Of a stretch of DNA of 8,510 nt, positions 1 to 7,643 are shown piece by piece. Position numbers and translations under genes: made by a program. Positions within the stretch are counted from its first letter, which is position 1. Each line of letters begins with the position of its first letter. Source of the stretch: Anaerovoracaceae bacterium (GTDB lineage Bacteria; Bacillota; Clostridia; Peptostreptococcales; Anaerovoracaceae); the NCBI GenBank assembly GCA_029983755.1, contig JASBYX010000045.1, positions 1 to 8,510 on the forward strand. Reading direction: 5' to 3'. Below the pieces are notes generated by a model. That model ran no database searches, was not told the origin of the DNA, and saw nothing but the letters and a program-made list of their open reading frames with translations.

Positions 1-170
1 CAACATGCCCCTTGCGTCGAAGTCAGCACTGCGATTGGCACATGCCTTGCGACAAAGTCCGCAGGCAAGTTCAGCACTGCGGTTGGCATGGGCCTTGCGA
101 CATACTCCGCAGACATGGTCAACACCATGATTGGCACATGCCTTGCGACAAATCCAAAACCTGAAGTAAA
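1..170. repeat. Degenerate tandem repeat, 48 bp period, cut by the left edge
   Basis: The core CCTTGCGAC (first copy CCTTGCGTC) recurs with its CCTTGC at 10, 45, 93 and 141, so the steps are 35, 48 and 48 bp. The units starting near 26, 74 and 122 align base for base with scattered substitutions, for example GCACTGCGATTGGCACATGC at 26 against GCACTGCGGTTGGCATGGGC at 74. The array looks richer in G+C than its flanks. The last unit decays into unrelated sequence after about 150, and the array continues beyond the left edge. The short 35 bp step is not 48 minus a multiple of 3, so it changes reading frame. That argues against one long repeat protein conserved across every unit. I do not recognise the family. 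Confidence 0.85.
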
Positions 171-174
171 TCAA
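1..174 (-). CDS. Candidate Cys-rich repeat ORF, TTG start, 3' end outside the window
   Basis: This is a speculative gene of unknown function. On the minus strand, an AAGGAG (190-185) lies 10 nt before a TTG at 174-172, just after the stop of the transporter gene. The frame then stays open for 58 codons to the window edge. The predicted peptide starts LIYFRFWICRKACANHG and contains 16-residue repeats such as CGVCRKAHANRSAELA and CGLCRKACANRSADFD, giving regularly spaced CxxC and CxxxC motifs that could bind metal or form disulfides. Against it: four other frames are also open here, the start is non-ATG, and the 35 bp step shifts frame so the last unit reads differently (DARGML). It may simply be a DNA repeat that happens to be open. 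Confidence 0.25.
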   Translation of the reverse strand, partial: MIYFRFWICRKACANHGVDHVCGVCRKAHANRSAELACGLCRKACANRSADFDARGML

Positions 175-194
175 CTCTCCAATGCTCCTTCAGC

Positions 195-1103
195 CTATTC
201 TGCTGACTTTTCTCCAGGCTTCCTGAGTTTCAAAAACTTAAAATTGGTTTCAAGAAACAAAATGGCCGAAATCATTATTACAACACCTATATAACCCTTG
301 ACACTCAACCTTTCACCGGCAAAAATATATGCCACAATTCCAGCGAATACAGGTTCCAGTGAAAAAATTATTCCAACTCTGCTGGCCTCAGTATGCTTCT
401 GTGCCACAGCCTGAACTATGAAAGCAACCCCTGTGCAGAACACCGCCAGGAATAACACTGAGCCACCCACTTCCATGTTGCTAGGTACGGCCGGAGCTTC
501 CACGATAAATCCCATAGCCATGCAATAGACCCCGCAGAAAAACAGCTGAAAGACTCCCAGTTGATATGAATTTACATTCTCTTGCTGCACAGCCTTTTGG
601 GTAACCAGTATATGGAAAGAATAGGAAACCGCACACATTATACACAGTAGATCCCCCGGTAGATTCTCCATATTTATTGCAAAATTATCTTTAAGTGTCA
701 TGAGCATTATCCCTACAAAACATGCCGTAGCCGAAATTTGCACCTTTGCCGGAAGGGGTTTCTTCATGAATACAGTTTCCACAAATGGAGTGATAACAAC
801 GGCTAATGCACATAGGAATCCCGCATTGGATAAGGTCGTATACTTAACTCCAAATGTTGCCCCGCTGTACACGAAAAGAAGAAGAGTCCCTAGATAAAAA
901 CTGTATTTCAGAGTTTCTCTGTTCACATCCTTAATGTATTTAAAAGAAAAAATTCCCGCCACAAAAAAAGCTATCAAAAACCTGTAGCCATTCAGCGTAA
1001 ATGGTCCCATCTCAGTTAGAGAAATATCCATTAGATAATAGGAAACTCCCCACCCAAGAGTCACGAGAATAAGTCCAAGCTCTGCGATCCTTCTTTTCTT
1101 CAT
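195..1103 (-). CDS. EamA/DMT-superfamily transporter
   Basis: A 302-residue integral membrane protein, the usual length for drug/metabolite transporter (EamA) permeases of the cytoplasmic membrane. It shows about ten hydrophobic segments (roughly residues 9-27, 34-54, 68-88, 94-112, 122-137, 149-168, 178-200, 213-232, 242-262 and 268-286), arranged as two EamA repeats. Family hallmarks are the WGVSYY stretch in the first segment, NGYRFLIAF in the second, and in the second repeat SRVGIIFSLEPVFAGIVAYI followed by GERLSVKGYIG. Both ends are basic (MKKRR; KLRKPGEK). The substrate cannot be read from sequence; members export amino acids, purines, drugs or other metabolites. The start is an ATG, but its ribosome binding site is weak: the nearest purine run, GAAAGG, is about 16 nt upstream. 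It lies 107 nt downstream of holA and could be the last gene of that transcript or have its own promoter. Family assignment is solid; function is open. Confidence 0.9.
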   Translation of the reverse strand: MKKRRIAELGLILVTLGWGVSYYLMDISLTEMGPFTLNGYRFLIAFFVAGIFSFKYIKDVNRETLKYSFYLGTLLLFVYSGATFGVKYTTLSNAGFLCALAVVITPFVETVFMKKPLPAKVQISATACFVGIMLMTLKDNFAINMENLPGDLLCIMCAVSYSFHILVTQKAVQQENVNSYQLGVFQLFFCGVYCMAMGFIVEAPAVPSNMEVGGSVLFLAVFCTGVAFIVQAVAQKHTEASRVGIIFSLEPVFAGIVAYIFAGERLSVKGYIGVVIMISAILFLETNFKFLKLRKPGEKSAE

Positions 1104-1168
1104 TTCGTAGCTTTACCAACCTTTCGTTACCTTATTTTTCATTCTTACATACACTTTATTTCTACTTA

Positions 1169-1208
1169 GGCTCTATTCCTAGATAAGCTCCTATGCCTAC
1201 ATAGAGCC
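1169..1208. other. Inverted repeat between holA and the transporter gene
   Basis: GGCTCTAT (1169-1176) and ATAGAGCC (1201-1208) are perfect 8-bp complements with a 24-nt loop. A competing short hairpin, CTATG-CCTA-CATAG (1191-1204), overlaps the right arm. Neither is followed by a T run on either strand, so this is not a clear intrinsic terminator. It could be a weak attenuator, an RNA-processing site or chance. The rest of 1104-1210 shows no recognisable gene or promoter. Confidence 0.35.
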
Positions 1209-1210
1209 CG

Positions 1211-2248
1211 TCACAGATTAGCAACAAAATACTCAAGGGATGTCCTCTCGTCAAACATCCCCCTTTTCAAATTTTGATCTATCATATATGCATTCATAAG
1301 CAATCTCTTGATGTCGTTTTCATTCATCCTCGCAGTATTTTTCAAAAGCATCTCACCTCTGAATTTATTGATGCCCAAAATCTTTGCTGCTTCCGATGGG
1401 CTGACCCCATCTCTCTTAAGCTGATAGATTGAGAGGGCAAGTTCAACGCTGGAAATTAGAAGTCCTGTCAGCCTTGAACCTTCATCTTTTCCTGAAGAAA
1501 AAATATTGTTTAGAATCTCAATGCCTCGTGCCTTATCCCTTGCAAAAATGGCATCCACAAGGGAAAAAACATAGGCCTCCCTATAACCCAGCACGACTTC
1601 TTCGATTCCTTCCCGAAGCGGAAATCCCCCATCCTCTCCGATTAAAGAAATTATCTTATCTATATCACTCACCAGTCTATATATGTCATAGTCGCTATCC
1701 TTCATCAGATAGCCCGAAACATCCATAAGATGGTATATGGATGAGTCGTCGAAATTTGCCCTTCTGGATTTAAGCTGGTTGTGTATAAACTTATAAAGCT
1801 CACCTCTATTCAGCTTACCAAATTCATAAACGTTGAATAGCTTCTTAATTTTAGCCGGTATAGAAGGAAAAACCTCCGAAACCACATGCAGCACTAGAAT
1901 ATTATCCTCATGCCTATCGTCACATGATTTCAAAAGTTTTACTATCTTATCCTCATCAGCTTTAAGAAATGAAGCATCTTCCATTCTAACTACGGTAGCC
2001 CTTCTGCCACCCATGATGCCCCTGCTCTCCATGGATTGCTCAAGCTCCTTAAAAGAAAAAGTCGTCTCATCCATTTCAGTAAGATCCATCATCTTAGTAA
2101 GTGGATTCACATTACGAGAAACGATTCTATCTGTAGCCCATCTCGAAAGATAAGGCTCCTTACCACCGAATATGAGCAGATTGTTAAGTCCATTCTTTTC
2201 GTCATTAATAAATTTATTGTAAACACTTACTTTTCTAGCATTGTACAT
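1211..2248 (-). CDS. holA: DNA polymerase III delta subunit
   Basis: This is the clamp-loader subunit that opens the sliding beta clamp and, with tau/gamma and delta prime, loads it onto primed DNA at the replication fork. With the ATG at 2248 it has 345 residues, normal for HolA. The N-terminus (KFINDEKNGLNNLLIFGGKE, then PYL) matches the family pattern of a short helix, a strand and a G-x-E/D-x-Y-L-like element. Further family-like features are the FNVYEFGKLNRGELYKFI stretch, the SGYLMKDSDYDIYRLVSDID region, and a helical C-terminal collar (REAYVFSLVDAIFARDKARG; LTGLLISSVELALSIYQLKR). An in-frame TTG at 2275 would add nine residues but deepen the overlap with comEC and is less family-like. 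The gene overlaps the comEC end by 22 nt, suggesting translational coupling. No strong Shine-Dalgarno is well spaced from this ATG: GGAAGG lies 19 nt upstream. Confidence 0.9.
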   Translation of the reverse strand: MYNARKVSVYNKFINDEKNGLNNLLIFGGKEPYLSRWATDRIVSRNVNPLTKMMDLTEMDETTFSFKELEQSMESRGIMGGRRATVVRMEDASFLKADEDKIVKLLKSCDDRHEDNILVLHVVSEVFPSIPAKIKKLFNVYEFGKLNRGELYKFIHNQLKSRRANFDDSSIYHLMDVSGYLMKDSDYDIYRLVSDIDKIISLIGEDGGFPLREGIEEVVLGYREAYVFSLVDAIFARDKARGIEILNNIFSSGKDEGSRLTGLLISSVELALSIYQLKRDGVSPSEAAKILGINKFRGEMLLKNTARMNENDIKRLLMNAYMIDQNLKRGMFDERTSLEYFVANL

Positions 2249-4401
2249 ACTTTTAGACTGCCATTTTCCTTCCAAATTCCGATTGCACCATTTTTATCAG
2301 TTCTATATGTCATTATATCATTTTTGTCCAGTATATCAATGATAGACCCTGCCGGATGGCCGTAATTATTTTTCCCCACCCCTATAACTGCAACCTTTGG
2401 ATTCACGGCTTTTAGAAATTCCTCCGATGTGCTGTGTCTGCTCCCGTGATGTGCCACCTTCAAAACATCCACCTTCAAAATTTCACTATTCCCATATCTT
2501 TTAATCAATTCCTTCTCTGTTTCAATTCCAATATCCCCGGTCACAAGCACCGAAACCCCATCCACATCAATGCGATACACAGATGACAGCTCGTTATCCT
2601 CACCGGATGCTCCCCTTGAATCATCAACCGGCCACAAAACATTCACCCGCATCCCCTCACCCTCCGCCAGATTCCCGGAATACGCACCATCAACGAAGCA
2701 CGATATTTTGTAAATATCTCGCAAATCATAAAGTCCCTTAGCGTGATCCGTATCCCTATGGGTTACGCACGCCATATCCAGTTTCCCCACTCCATTGCGC
2801 AGAAAATACGGCAACAACACCAATTTGCCGAGATTTTTGTCCTTTGATCCCCCTCCATCAAAAACCATATTGGACCCACCTTTACTCCTCACATGAAGGC
2901 AATCCCCCTGCCCTACATCCACCATTACAATTGAAGCTTTATCAAATTCCGTCCTATCAACAAAATAACTCACTCCGCCGAGCATCACTACGATGCAAAG
3001 GCTTACGACAATCGAAATGAGCTTTCGCCTTGAACAAATGATATAAAACGTTTCAGAAAGAGCTAGCATAACTAGCAGAATAATAACCGTTGTAAAAGCT
3101 GCACCCGGTGAAATTCTTTGTAACCATATATTTATATTCTTACCTGTAATTCCATTCAAGTACAAACTGTGAAGTCTGAGCAAAATTTTTCCCAAACACA
3201 TCAAGGAAACATCCATAAATTTCTCGACTTGAGGGAAGATATTGCCAAGCCCTAAGGTCATAAAGCCCATGGACAGCATCCCCAAGGACACAATTCCCCC
3301 TGTCAAAATTCCTATGGGTAGGTTCATGAATATTCCAAAGGGTGTGAAGTAATTGAATTCCTGTAATATGAAGGGAGTTAAAACAATCTGAACCCCAAAA
3401 AACATTCCCAGCCAACCTGATAGCTTCCTGATGGGCTCTTGTCCTAACAAATAAGCGAATTTCCCCTGTAAAAACATTTCGATCCACCTTGCCAGCCTGC
3501 TTCCCCCAATGCCGATTCCCAAAATTGCAAGATACGACATTTGAAACCCCAATGAAAGCAATATCCCCGGGTTTGTTCCCACAGCAAATATCCCGCTTAT
3601 TCCAAGGGCAGTTAGCAAATCAAAATCTCTTTTTAAAAACTGAGCACCTACAAATATGAGGGACATTGTAACTGCCCTAAAAACAGAGGGGCTCCACCTT
3701 GTAACCTGGCCATAGAAGAACAGCGCAAATACGAGTACAACTGTTAAAAACATGCTGGGATGAGCTCGATACGCCCTTCTGTAGATAGTCACCAAAATAC
3801 CAATATGCAGTCCGGAAACAGCCAGAATGTGTGCCGTTCCATATAACCTGAATCGATCATATGTTTCCTCGTCTAAGTTACTCTTATCACCGAGAACAAC
3901 CCCCCTGATCAACCCCCCGATCGCCGGATCGTGTGATAGGTTATCTTTAAAGAATTCTTTCCGTATTTTCTCTGTGTACCTCTTTAGATCCCATATTAGA
4001 CCACCTTCACTTCCAATGACCTTGAAATTGCCGCATAGCCCTGTCATGAATACCCTTTTCCCCATGAGATAATTGCGATAATGAAAACATCTGGGATTTG
4101 TTGCCGGTTTCGGAATCTGAAATTTGCCCCTGACAAGAATGTGTTCCCCAGGTAAAGGAATTTTCATCTCTCCGGCTGTCTCCTTAGAAGAATAGCTGTT
4201 CAGCAAAACTCTTCCACTATAGTTCTTCCCAAGCATTGGGTATGCCTCAACTTTCAGTTTATTCTCATCCGTCCTATCCGAATACAGCACAATGCATTCA
4301 ATCTCTACCTCTTCGCCATTTGAATTAGAAACAAATTTCTCTGCACATTTTATGTTATTTTTCATTACAAAATAGCCATTACAGAGCAGCACAACGGCCA
4401 C
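2227..4401 (-). CDS. comEC: ComEC/Rec2 DNA-uptake channel, main open frame (5' end apparently frameshifted)
   Basis: This is the inner-membrane channel that carries one strand of transforming DNA into the cytoplasm. Numbered from the GTG at 4401 (724 residues), it shows the soluble DUF4131/OB-like region (about 30-130, with PLPGEHILVRGKFQIPKPA), then the Competence domain with LYGTAHILAVSGLHIG (186-201) and WSPSVFRAVTM (236-246) and several membrane segments to about 480. A C-terminal metallo-beta-lactamase-like domain follows: VDVGQGD 494-500, THRDTDH 547-553, TGD 621-623, HHGS 651-654, GHP 681-683. These metal-site motifs are intact, as in ComEC proteins thought to degrade the non-transported strand. 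The GTG is the first standard start in this frame, but the same frame reads membrane-protein-like sequence upstream back to a TAG at 4587-4585. The natural N-terminus therefore probably lies in another frame (separate entry). First gene of a comEC-holA pair, divergent from the PBP gene. Confidence 0.9.
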   Translation of the reverse strand: MAVVLLCNGYFVMKNNIKCAEKFVSNSNGEEVEIECIVLYSDRTDENKLKVEAYPMLGKNYSGRVLLNSYSSKETAGEMKIPLPGEHILVRGKFQIPKPATNPRCFHYRNYLMGKRVFMTGLCGNFKVIGSEGGLIWDLKRYTEKIRKEFFKDNLSHDPAIGGLIRGVVLGDKSNLDEETYDRFRLYGTAHILAVSGLHIGILVTIYRRAYRAHPSMFLTVVLVFALFFYGQVTRWSPSVFRAVTMSLIFVGAQFLKRDFDLLTALGISGIFAVGTNPGILLSLGFQMSYLAILGIGIGGSRLARWIEMFLQGKFAYLLGQEPIRKLSGWLGMFFGVQIVLTPFILQEFNYFTPFGIFMNLPIGILTGGIVSLGMLSMGFMTLGLGNIFPQVEKFMDVSLMCLGKILLRLHSLYLNGITGKNINIWLQRISPGAAFTTVIILLVMLALSETFYIICSRRKLISIVVSLCIVVMLGGVSYFVDRTEFDKASIVMVDVGQGDCLHVRSKGGSNMVFDGGGSKDKNLGKLVLLPYFLRNGVGKLDMACVTHRDTDHAKGLYDLRDIYKISCFVDGAYSGNLAEGEGMRVNVLWPVDDSRGASGEDNELSSVYRIDVDGVSVLVTGDIGIETEKELIKRYGNSEILKVDVLKVAHHGSRHSTSEEFLKAVNPKVAVIGVGKNNYGHPAGSIIDILDKNDIMTYRTDKNGAIGIWKENGSLKVCTMLEK

Positions 4402-4606
4402 TGTGAGGGCTGCGGAGATTTTGAATATTTGTGAATAATTCTCAGAGTATAATTTCTGTATATCCGTATTTGAAATAGAAAGAAATATAACAGAAACTAA
4501 AGATATGAAAATTAGGAGGGCTATTGTCCTATATATGCCTAATTCTAAGAATAGGAATCCTATTTCCTGCCTGGATAACCGATACTAAAAAAAGCGGTCT
4601 TCTCAT
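4402..4606 (-). pseudogene. comEC: Displaced 5' end of comEC (apparent +1 frameshift)
   Basis: An ATG at 4606-4604 opens a frame reading MRRPLFLVSVIQAG, a typical ComEC beginning, but it hits TAG at 4531-4529. The main comEC frame is offset by one base and reads GFLFLELGIYRTIALLIF and onward through this region. Skipping one base in GGAAATA (about 4563-4565) joins them as VIQAG-IGFLFLELG with two continuous membrane segments, giving 792 residues in total, a normal ComEC length. The shift must lie between 4584 and 4532, because the main frame has TAG at 4587-4585 and the ATG frame stops at 4531. The T7 run just upstream therefore cannot be the cause. The ATG has no clear Shine-Dalgarno. It could be a true mutation, a base-call error, or, less likely, programmed frameshifting; a shortened protein from the GTG at 4401 is also possible. 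Confidence 0.7.
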
Positions 4607-4657
4607 GAAAATATCATTTTTGAATCAAATATTACATTTTATCTTCTCCCCATATCC

Positions 4658-4686
4658 TTGCCCATACCTTGTTTTTATGTTATAAT
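4658..4686 (+). promoter_or_regulatory. Sigma-A-type promoter with extended -10 for the PBP gene
   Basis: A -35 box TTGCCC (4658-4663; 4 of 6 consensus) and a perfect -10 TATAAT (4681-4686) are separated by 17 bp, and TG at 4678-4679 forms an extended -10 (TGTTATAAT). Transcription would begin near 4693, leaving a leader of about 29 nt before the ATG. The rest of this 115-bp divergent region (4607-4721) is AT-rich; I found no convincing promoter for comEC on the other strand. Confidence 0.75.
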
Positions 4687-4721
4687 TACCTGTAAATTGC
4701 TAATAGAAAAAGGAAACAATT

Positions 4722-7643
4722 ATGAGTAAAATCGACGTTAAAACTGAGGAAAAAGATTTGAAAAACTCTCAAGGGAAAAATGATGATAAGAAGCTCAAAT
4801 TCAAGGATATGAAACTGTGGAAGAAAATTCTATTAGTTTTATTAGCATTCATTCTCATCGTAGTCATAATAACCTTTGCATATATTGCATACGTTGTACA
4901 CGGTGCTGAGAAGATAAACACTGATAATCTATACAGTATTTTGTCCGAAAGCTCTGTAATATACGACGATCAAGGAAACAAGATAGATTCAATATATGCC
5001 ACAGAGAATCGAACAAACATCAAATATAAAGATCTACCTGATAATTTGAAGGATGCATTTACTACGATTGAGGACAAAACTTTCTGGAAGCATCACGGAT
5101 TTAACTACATCAGAATACTTGGAGCAATCAAAGACTCCCTGTCCTCAGGTAGAGTCAGTGGAACTTCAACAATTACACAGCAACTGGCCAGAAATGTTTT
5201 CCTTAAGGAATCCAAGTCGGAAAGAAGCATTAGAAGAAAGATAATCGAGGCATATTACACAGTAATCATAGAGAGAAATATGTCGAAGAAACAAATTCTT
5301 GAAGCATATTTAAATACAATTTATCTTGGCAATAACTCAAACGGTGTTGAAGCGGCATCACAGGCCTACTTCTCAAAAGGCGTTTCCGAACTCAACTTGG
5401 TTGAATCAGCTGCTTTGGCTGCTTTACCAAAAGCTCCTACGGAATATGCATATGTTCGCTTTGTAAATTTAAGCGATGCACAGGCTTACGATGAAGATCA
5501 TATTTTGCACAAAACAACAAGTGGTGCATATGTTCTGAACGAGACAGGTTTAGATCGTATTCATCTATGTCTCAAACTTATGAGGGAACAGAACAAAATA
5601 TCACAGAAAGAATATGAAGAGGCAATCAAAGTACCTCTAAAGGATATAATAAACCCTAACTTTTCTCTCAACACCTCAAAAGCTGCTTATTTCAACGATT
5701 ATGTCATTGATGAAGTAGTAAACGATTTGGCAAAGAAGTACAACTTGTCCAAATCCCAGGCGAGAGAAAAGGTTTACGACGGTGGCCTCAAGATCTATTC
5801 AACCCTGGACAGCCAAGCTCAAAATGTTATAGAAACTGAATTTTCAAACAATAACAACTTCCCTTCTCCTATTGACATGAGTCAAAACTCAGAAGGAAAT
5901 TTCGTAGACAAAAACGGAAATGTAGCCCTCTATAACTACTACAATTACTTTGATGAGGCAGGTAACTATATACTTAATTCCGATGAGGCTTGGAAGAACG
6001 ACGATGGATCCATAACTCTGGCAGCCGGCAAAAAACTTCATTTCTATGATACCAAGGTAGGCGGAAAATCGGATATTAGTGTTGAATTTAAGAGCATGTT
6101 CGTAAGATCAGAAGGTGAACTTTATGTAATATCCGGTGGTTTTGTGAATATACCTCAAGGTGAAAAGAAAAAAGACAGCGATGGAAATGTTACTATATCC
6201 GCTAAGTTTATTCAGGATAATAAGGATTGGTTTAAAGTAAATGACGACGGAACAATTTCCATAAGTGCCAATGCATATACCCTAAATCAGCAGGTGGTTC
6301 AGCCTCAGGCTGCCATGACAATAGTTGATGTTAATACCGGTGCAGTCAAGGCTATGGTAGGTGGCAGAAAGACTGAAGGAAGAGATCTTTTCAACAGGGC
6401 TTCATCTCCTAGACAACCCGGATCTGCCATCAAGCCTATCGGGGTTTATGCACCTGCTCTGCAGCAGAGTGCTGAGGAAGCAAAGGCCGGACATAAACAT
6501 AATTTCAGGGACTTATCTATCGATAAACAAGGCGCCAAGTACTGGGGAGATTACATTACTTCCGGTTCAGTAATCATAGACGAACCTACTAGAATTGATG
6601 GTAAGGATTGGCCTAAGAACTTCGATAAGAACTACATGGGACCTATTGACTTAAAGACAGCGTTGGCACTATCCAGAAATACTACATCTGTTAAGACCTA
6701 CTTCCAGGTTGGTGGGGATTACTGCATGAAAATGCTGGAGAAGTTCGGAGTAACTTCAATCGTAAAAGAAGGCGAAGTTAATGATGATAATCCATCTGCA
6801 ATAGCACTTGGAGGAATGGCTAAAGGTATCTCACCGCTTGAACTAACCAATGCATATTCAGCTTTTGCAAACGGTGGAGTTATTCACAAACCGCATGCCT
6901 ATTCCCAAGTAAAGGATCGTAAAGGAAAAGTTCTTCTGGAAAACAAAGATGATCCCGGTAAAAGGGTTATTGGTGAGGATGTTGCATTCATAATGAACAA
7001 AATACTCCAGTATTCTGTAACCGGTGGTTTCGGTGGACCTGCTTCTATGCCTGGAGTGCCTGTTGGCGTTAAAACCGGTACTACAAATGATGATATGGAT
7101 ATCTGGTGTGCCGGTATCACACCATCCTATGCTGCGGCTTTGTGGGTTGGAAACGATGTGGCAATATCCCTTTCACAGAGCAGCCGAGCTGCATCTGTTT
7201 TGTGGGGTCAAATTATGAGACAGATAGAGAAAGCCTATAGTGGCAGTTTCCCTGCGCAACCTTCTAACGTTATAAACATCGGAGGCAACTATTTTGTTAA
7301 GGGTACCGAAACAGGACTATCCTCCATTGATAAGATTAAGGACGAAACCAAGAAAAAAGAATCTAAGGTCGTAAATATTTGCAAGGACTCAGGAATGCTT
7401 GCTACCCCATGGTGTATCCACATCGTAGAAACGACTTTTGAGAAAGGTACAGAGTCGAGAATTCCTAAGACATATTGCCCTATTCACAACAAGGATACCA
7501 AGAAGTACCCTCTTGCACCGGGAACCACACCACCTGCACAGGATGAAAATAAACAACATGACAATAATTCTGAAAGTCCTAACACCCCATCAAATCCAGG
7601 AGATCAGGGTGACAGGCATGATGAGAGCGATGAGCGAGATTAA
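4722..7643 (+). CDS. Bifunctional class A penicillin-binding protein (transglycosylase/transpeptidase)
   Basis: It polymerises lipid II into glycan strands and cross-links peptides on the outer face of the cytoplasmic membrane. The 973 residues comprise a charged cytoplasmic tail (1-34), one membrane anchor (about 35-59), a GT51 domain (about 75-245) and a penicillin-binding transpeptidase domain (about 525-840). In GT51 the catalytic Glu is E117 in IEDKTFWKHHGF, with GTSTITQQLARN at 147-158 and RRKIIEAY at 171-178. The transpeptidase has SxxK at S568-K571 (PGSAIK), SRN at 651-653 and KTGT at 784-787, so both active sites look intact. The linker (about 370-525) is long and rich in Asn, Asp and Tyr. 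A C-terminal extension carries C887, C898 and C919, then a low-complexity Pro/Asn/Asp/Glu tail from about 932. AAAGGA sits 8 nt before the ATG. It resembles PBP1A/PonA, but the exact name is not certain. Transcribed alone, ending at the terminator at 7690. Confidence 0.95.
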   Translation: MSKIDVKTEEKDLKNSQGKNDDKKLKFKDMKLWKKILLVLLAFILIVVIITFAYIAYVVHGAEKINTDNLYSILSESSVIYDDQGNKIDSIYATENRTNIKYKDLPDNLKDAFTTIEDKTFWKHHGFNYIRILGAIKDSLSSGRVSGTSTITQQLARNVFLKESKSERSIRRKIIEAYYTVIIERNMSKKQILEAYLNTIYLGNNSNGVEAASQAYFSKGVSELNLVESAALAALPKAPTEYAYVRFVNLSDAQAYDEDHILHKTTSGAYVLNETGLDRIHLCLKLMREQNKISQKEYEEAIKVPLKDIINPNFSLNTSKAAYFNDYVIDEVVNDLAKKYNLSKSQAREKVYDGGLKIYSTLDSQAQNVIETEFSNNNNFPSPIDMSQNSEGNFVDKNGNVALYNYYNYFDEAGNYILNSDEAWKNDDGSITLAAGKKLHFYDTKVGGKSDISVEFKSMFVRSEGELYVISGGFVNIPQGEKKKDSDGNVTISAKFIQDNKDWFKVNDDGTISISANAYTLNQQVVQPQAAMTIVDVNTGAVKAMVGGRKTEGRDLFNRASSPRQPGSAIKPIGVYAPALQQSAEEAKAGHKHNFRDLSIDKQGAKYWGDYITSGSVIIDEPTRIDGKDWPKNFDKNYMGPIDLKTALALSRNTTSVKTYFQVGGDYCMKMLEKFGVTSIVKEGEVNDDNPSAIALGGMAKGISPLELTNAYSAFANGGVIHKPHAYSQVKDRKGKVLLENKDDPGKRVIGEDVAFIMNKILQYSVTGGFGGPASMPGVPVGVKTGTTNDDMDIWCAGITPSYAAALWVGNDVAISLSQSSRAASVLWGQIMRQIEKAYSGSFPAQPSNVINIGGNYFVKGTETGLSSIDKIKDETKKKESKVVNICKDSGMLATPWCIHIVETTFEKGTESRIPKTYCPIHNKDTKKYPLAPGTTPPAQDENKQHDNNSESPNTPSNPGDQGDRHDESDERD

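Noticed and set aside
26..170. CRISPR array
   Set aside because: Units are contiguous and diverged along their whole length, with no conserved repeat alternating with unique spacers and no cas genes.
1..294. Plus-strand protein open from the left edge (repeats like STAIGTCLATKSAGKF)
   Set aside because: Its second half runs antisense through the end of the transporter gene, and no start or ribosome binding site is visible. The repeat is open in most frames, so openness is not evidence of coding.
2249..2275. Longer HolA from a TTG at 2275
   Set aside because: It adds residues not expected for the family and has no better ribosome binding site; the ATG at 2248 aligns with the usual HolA N-terminus.
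3140..3487. 115-residue minus-strand reading frame inside comEC
   Set aside because: It lies in a different frame over the conserved Competence membrane region, with no family features; it is a shadow of comEC.
4586..4592. T7/A7 homopolymer as the cause of the comEC frameshift or a phase-variation tract
   Set aside because: Gain or loss of one T gives an early stop in either direction, and the main comEC frame has TAG right after the tract. The shift must be downstream of it.
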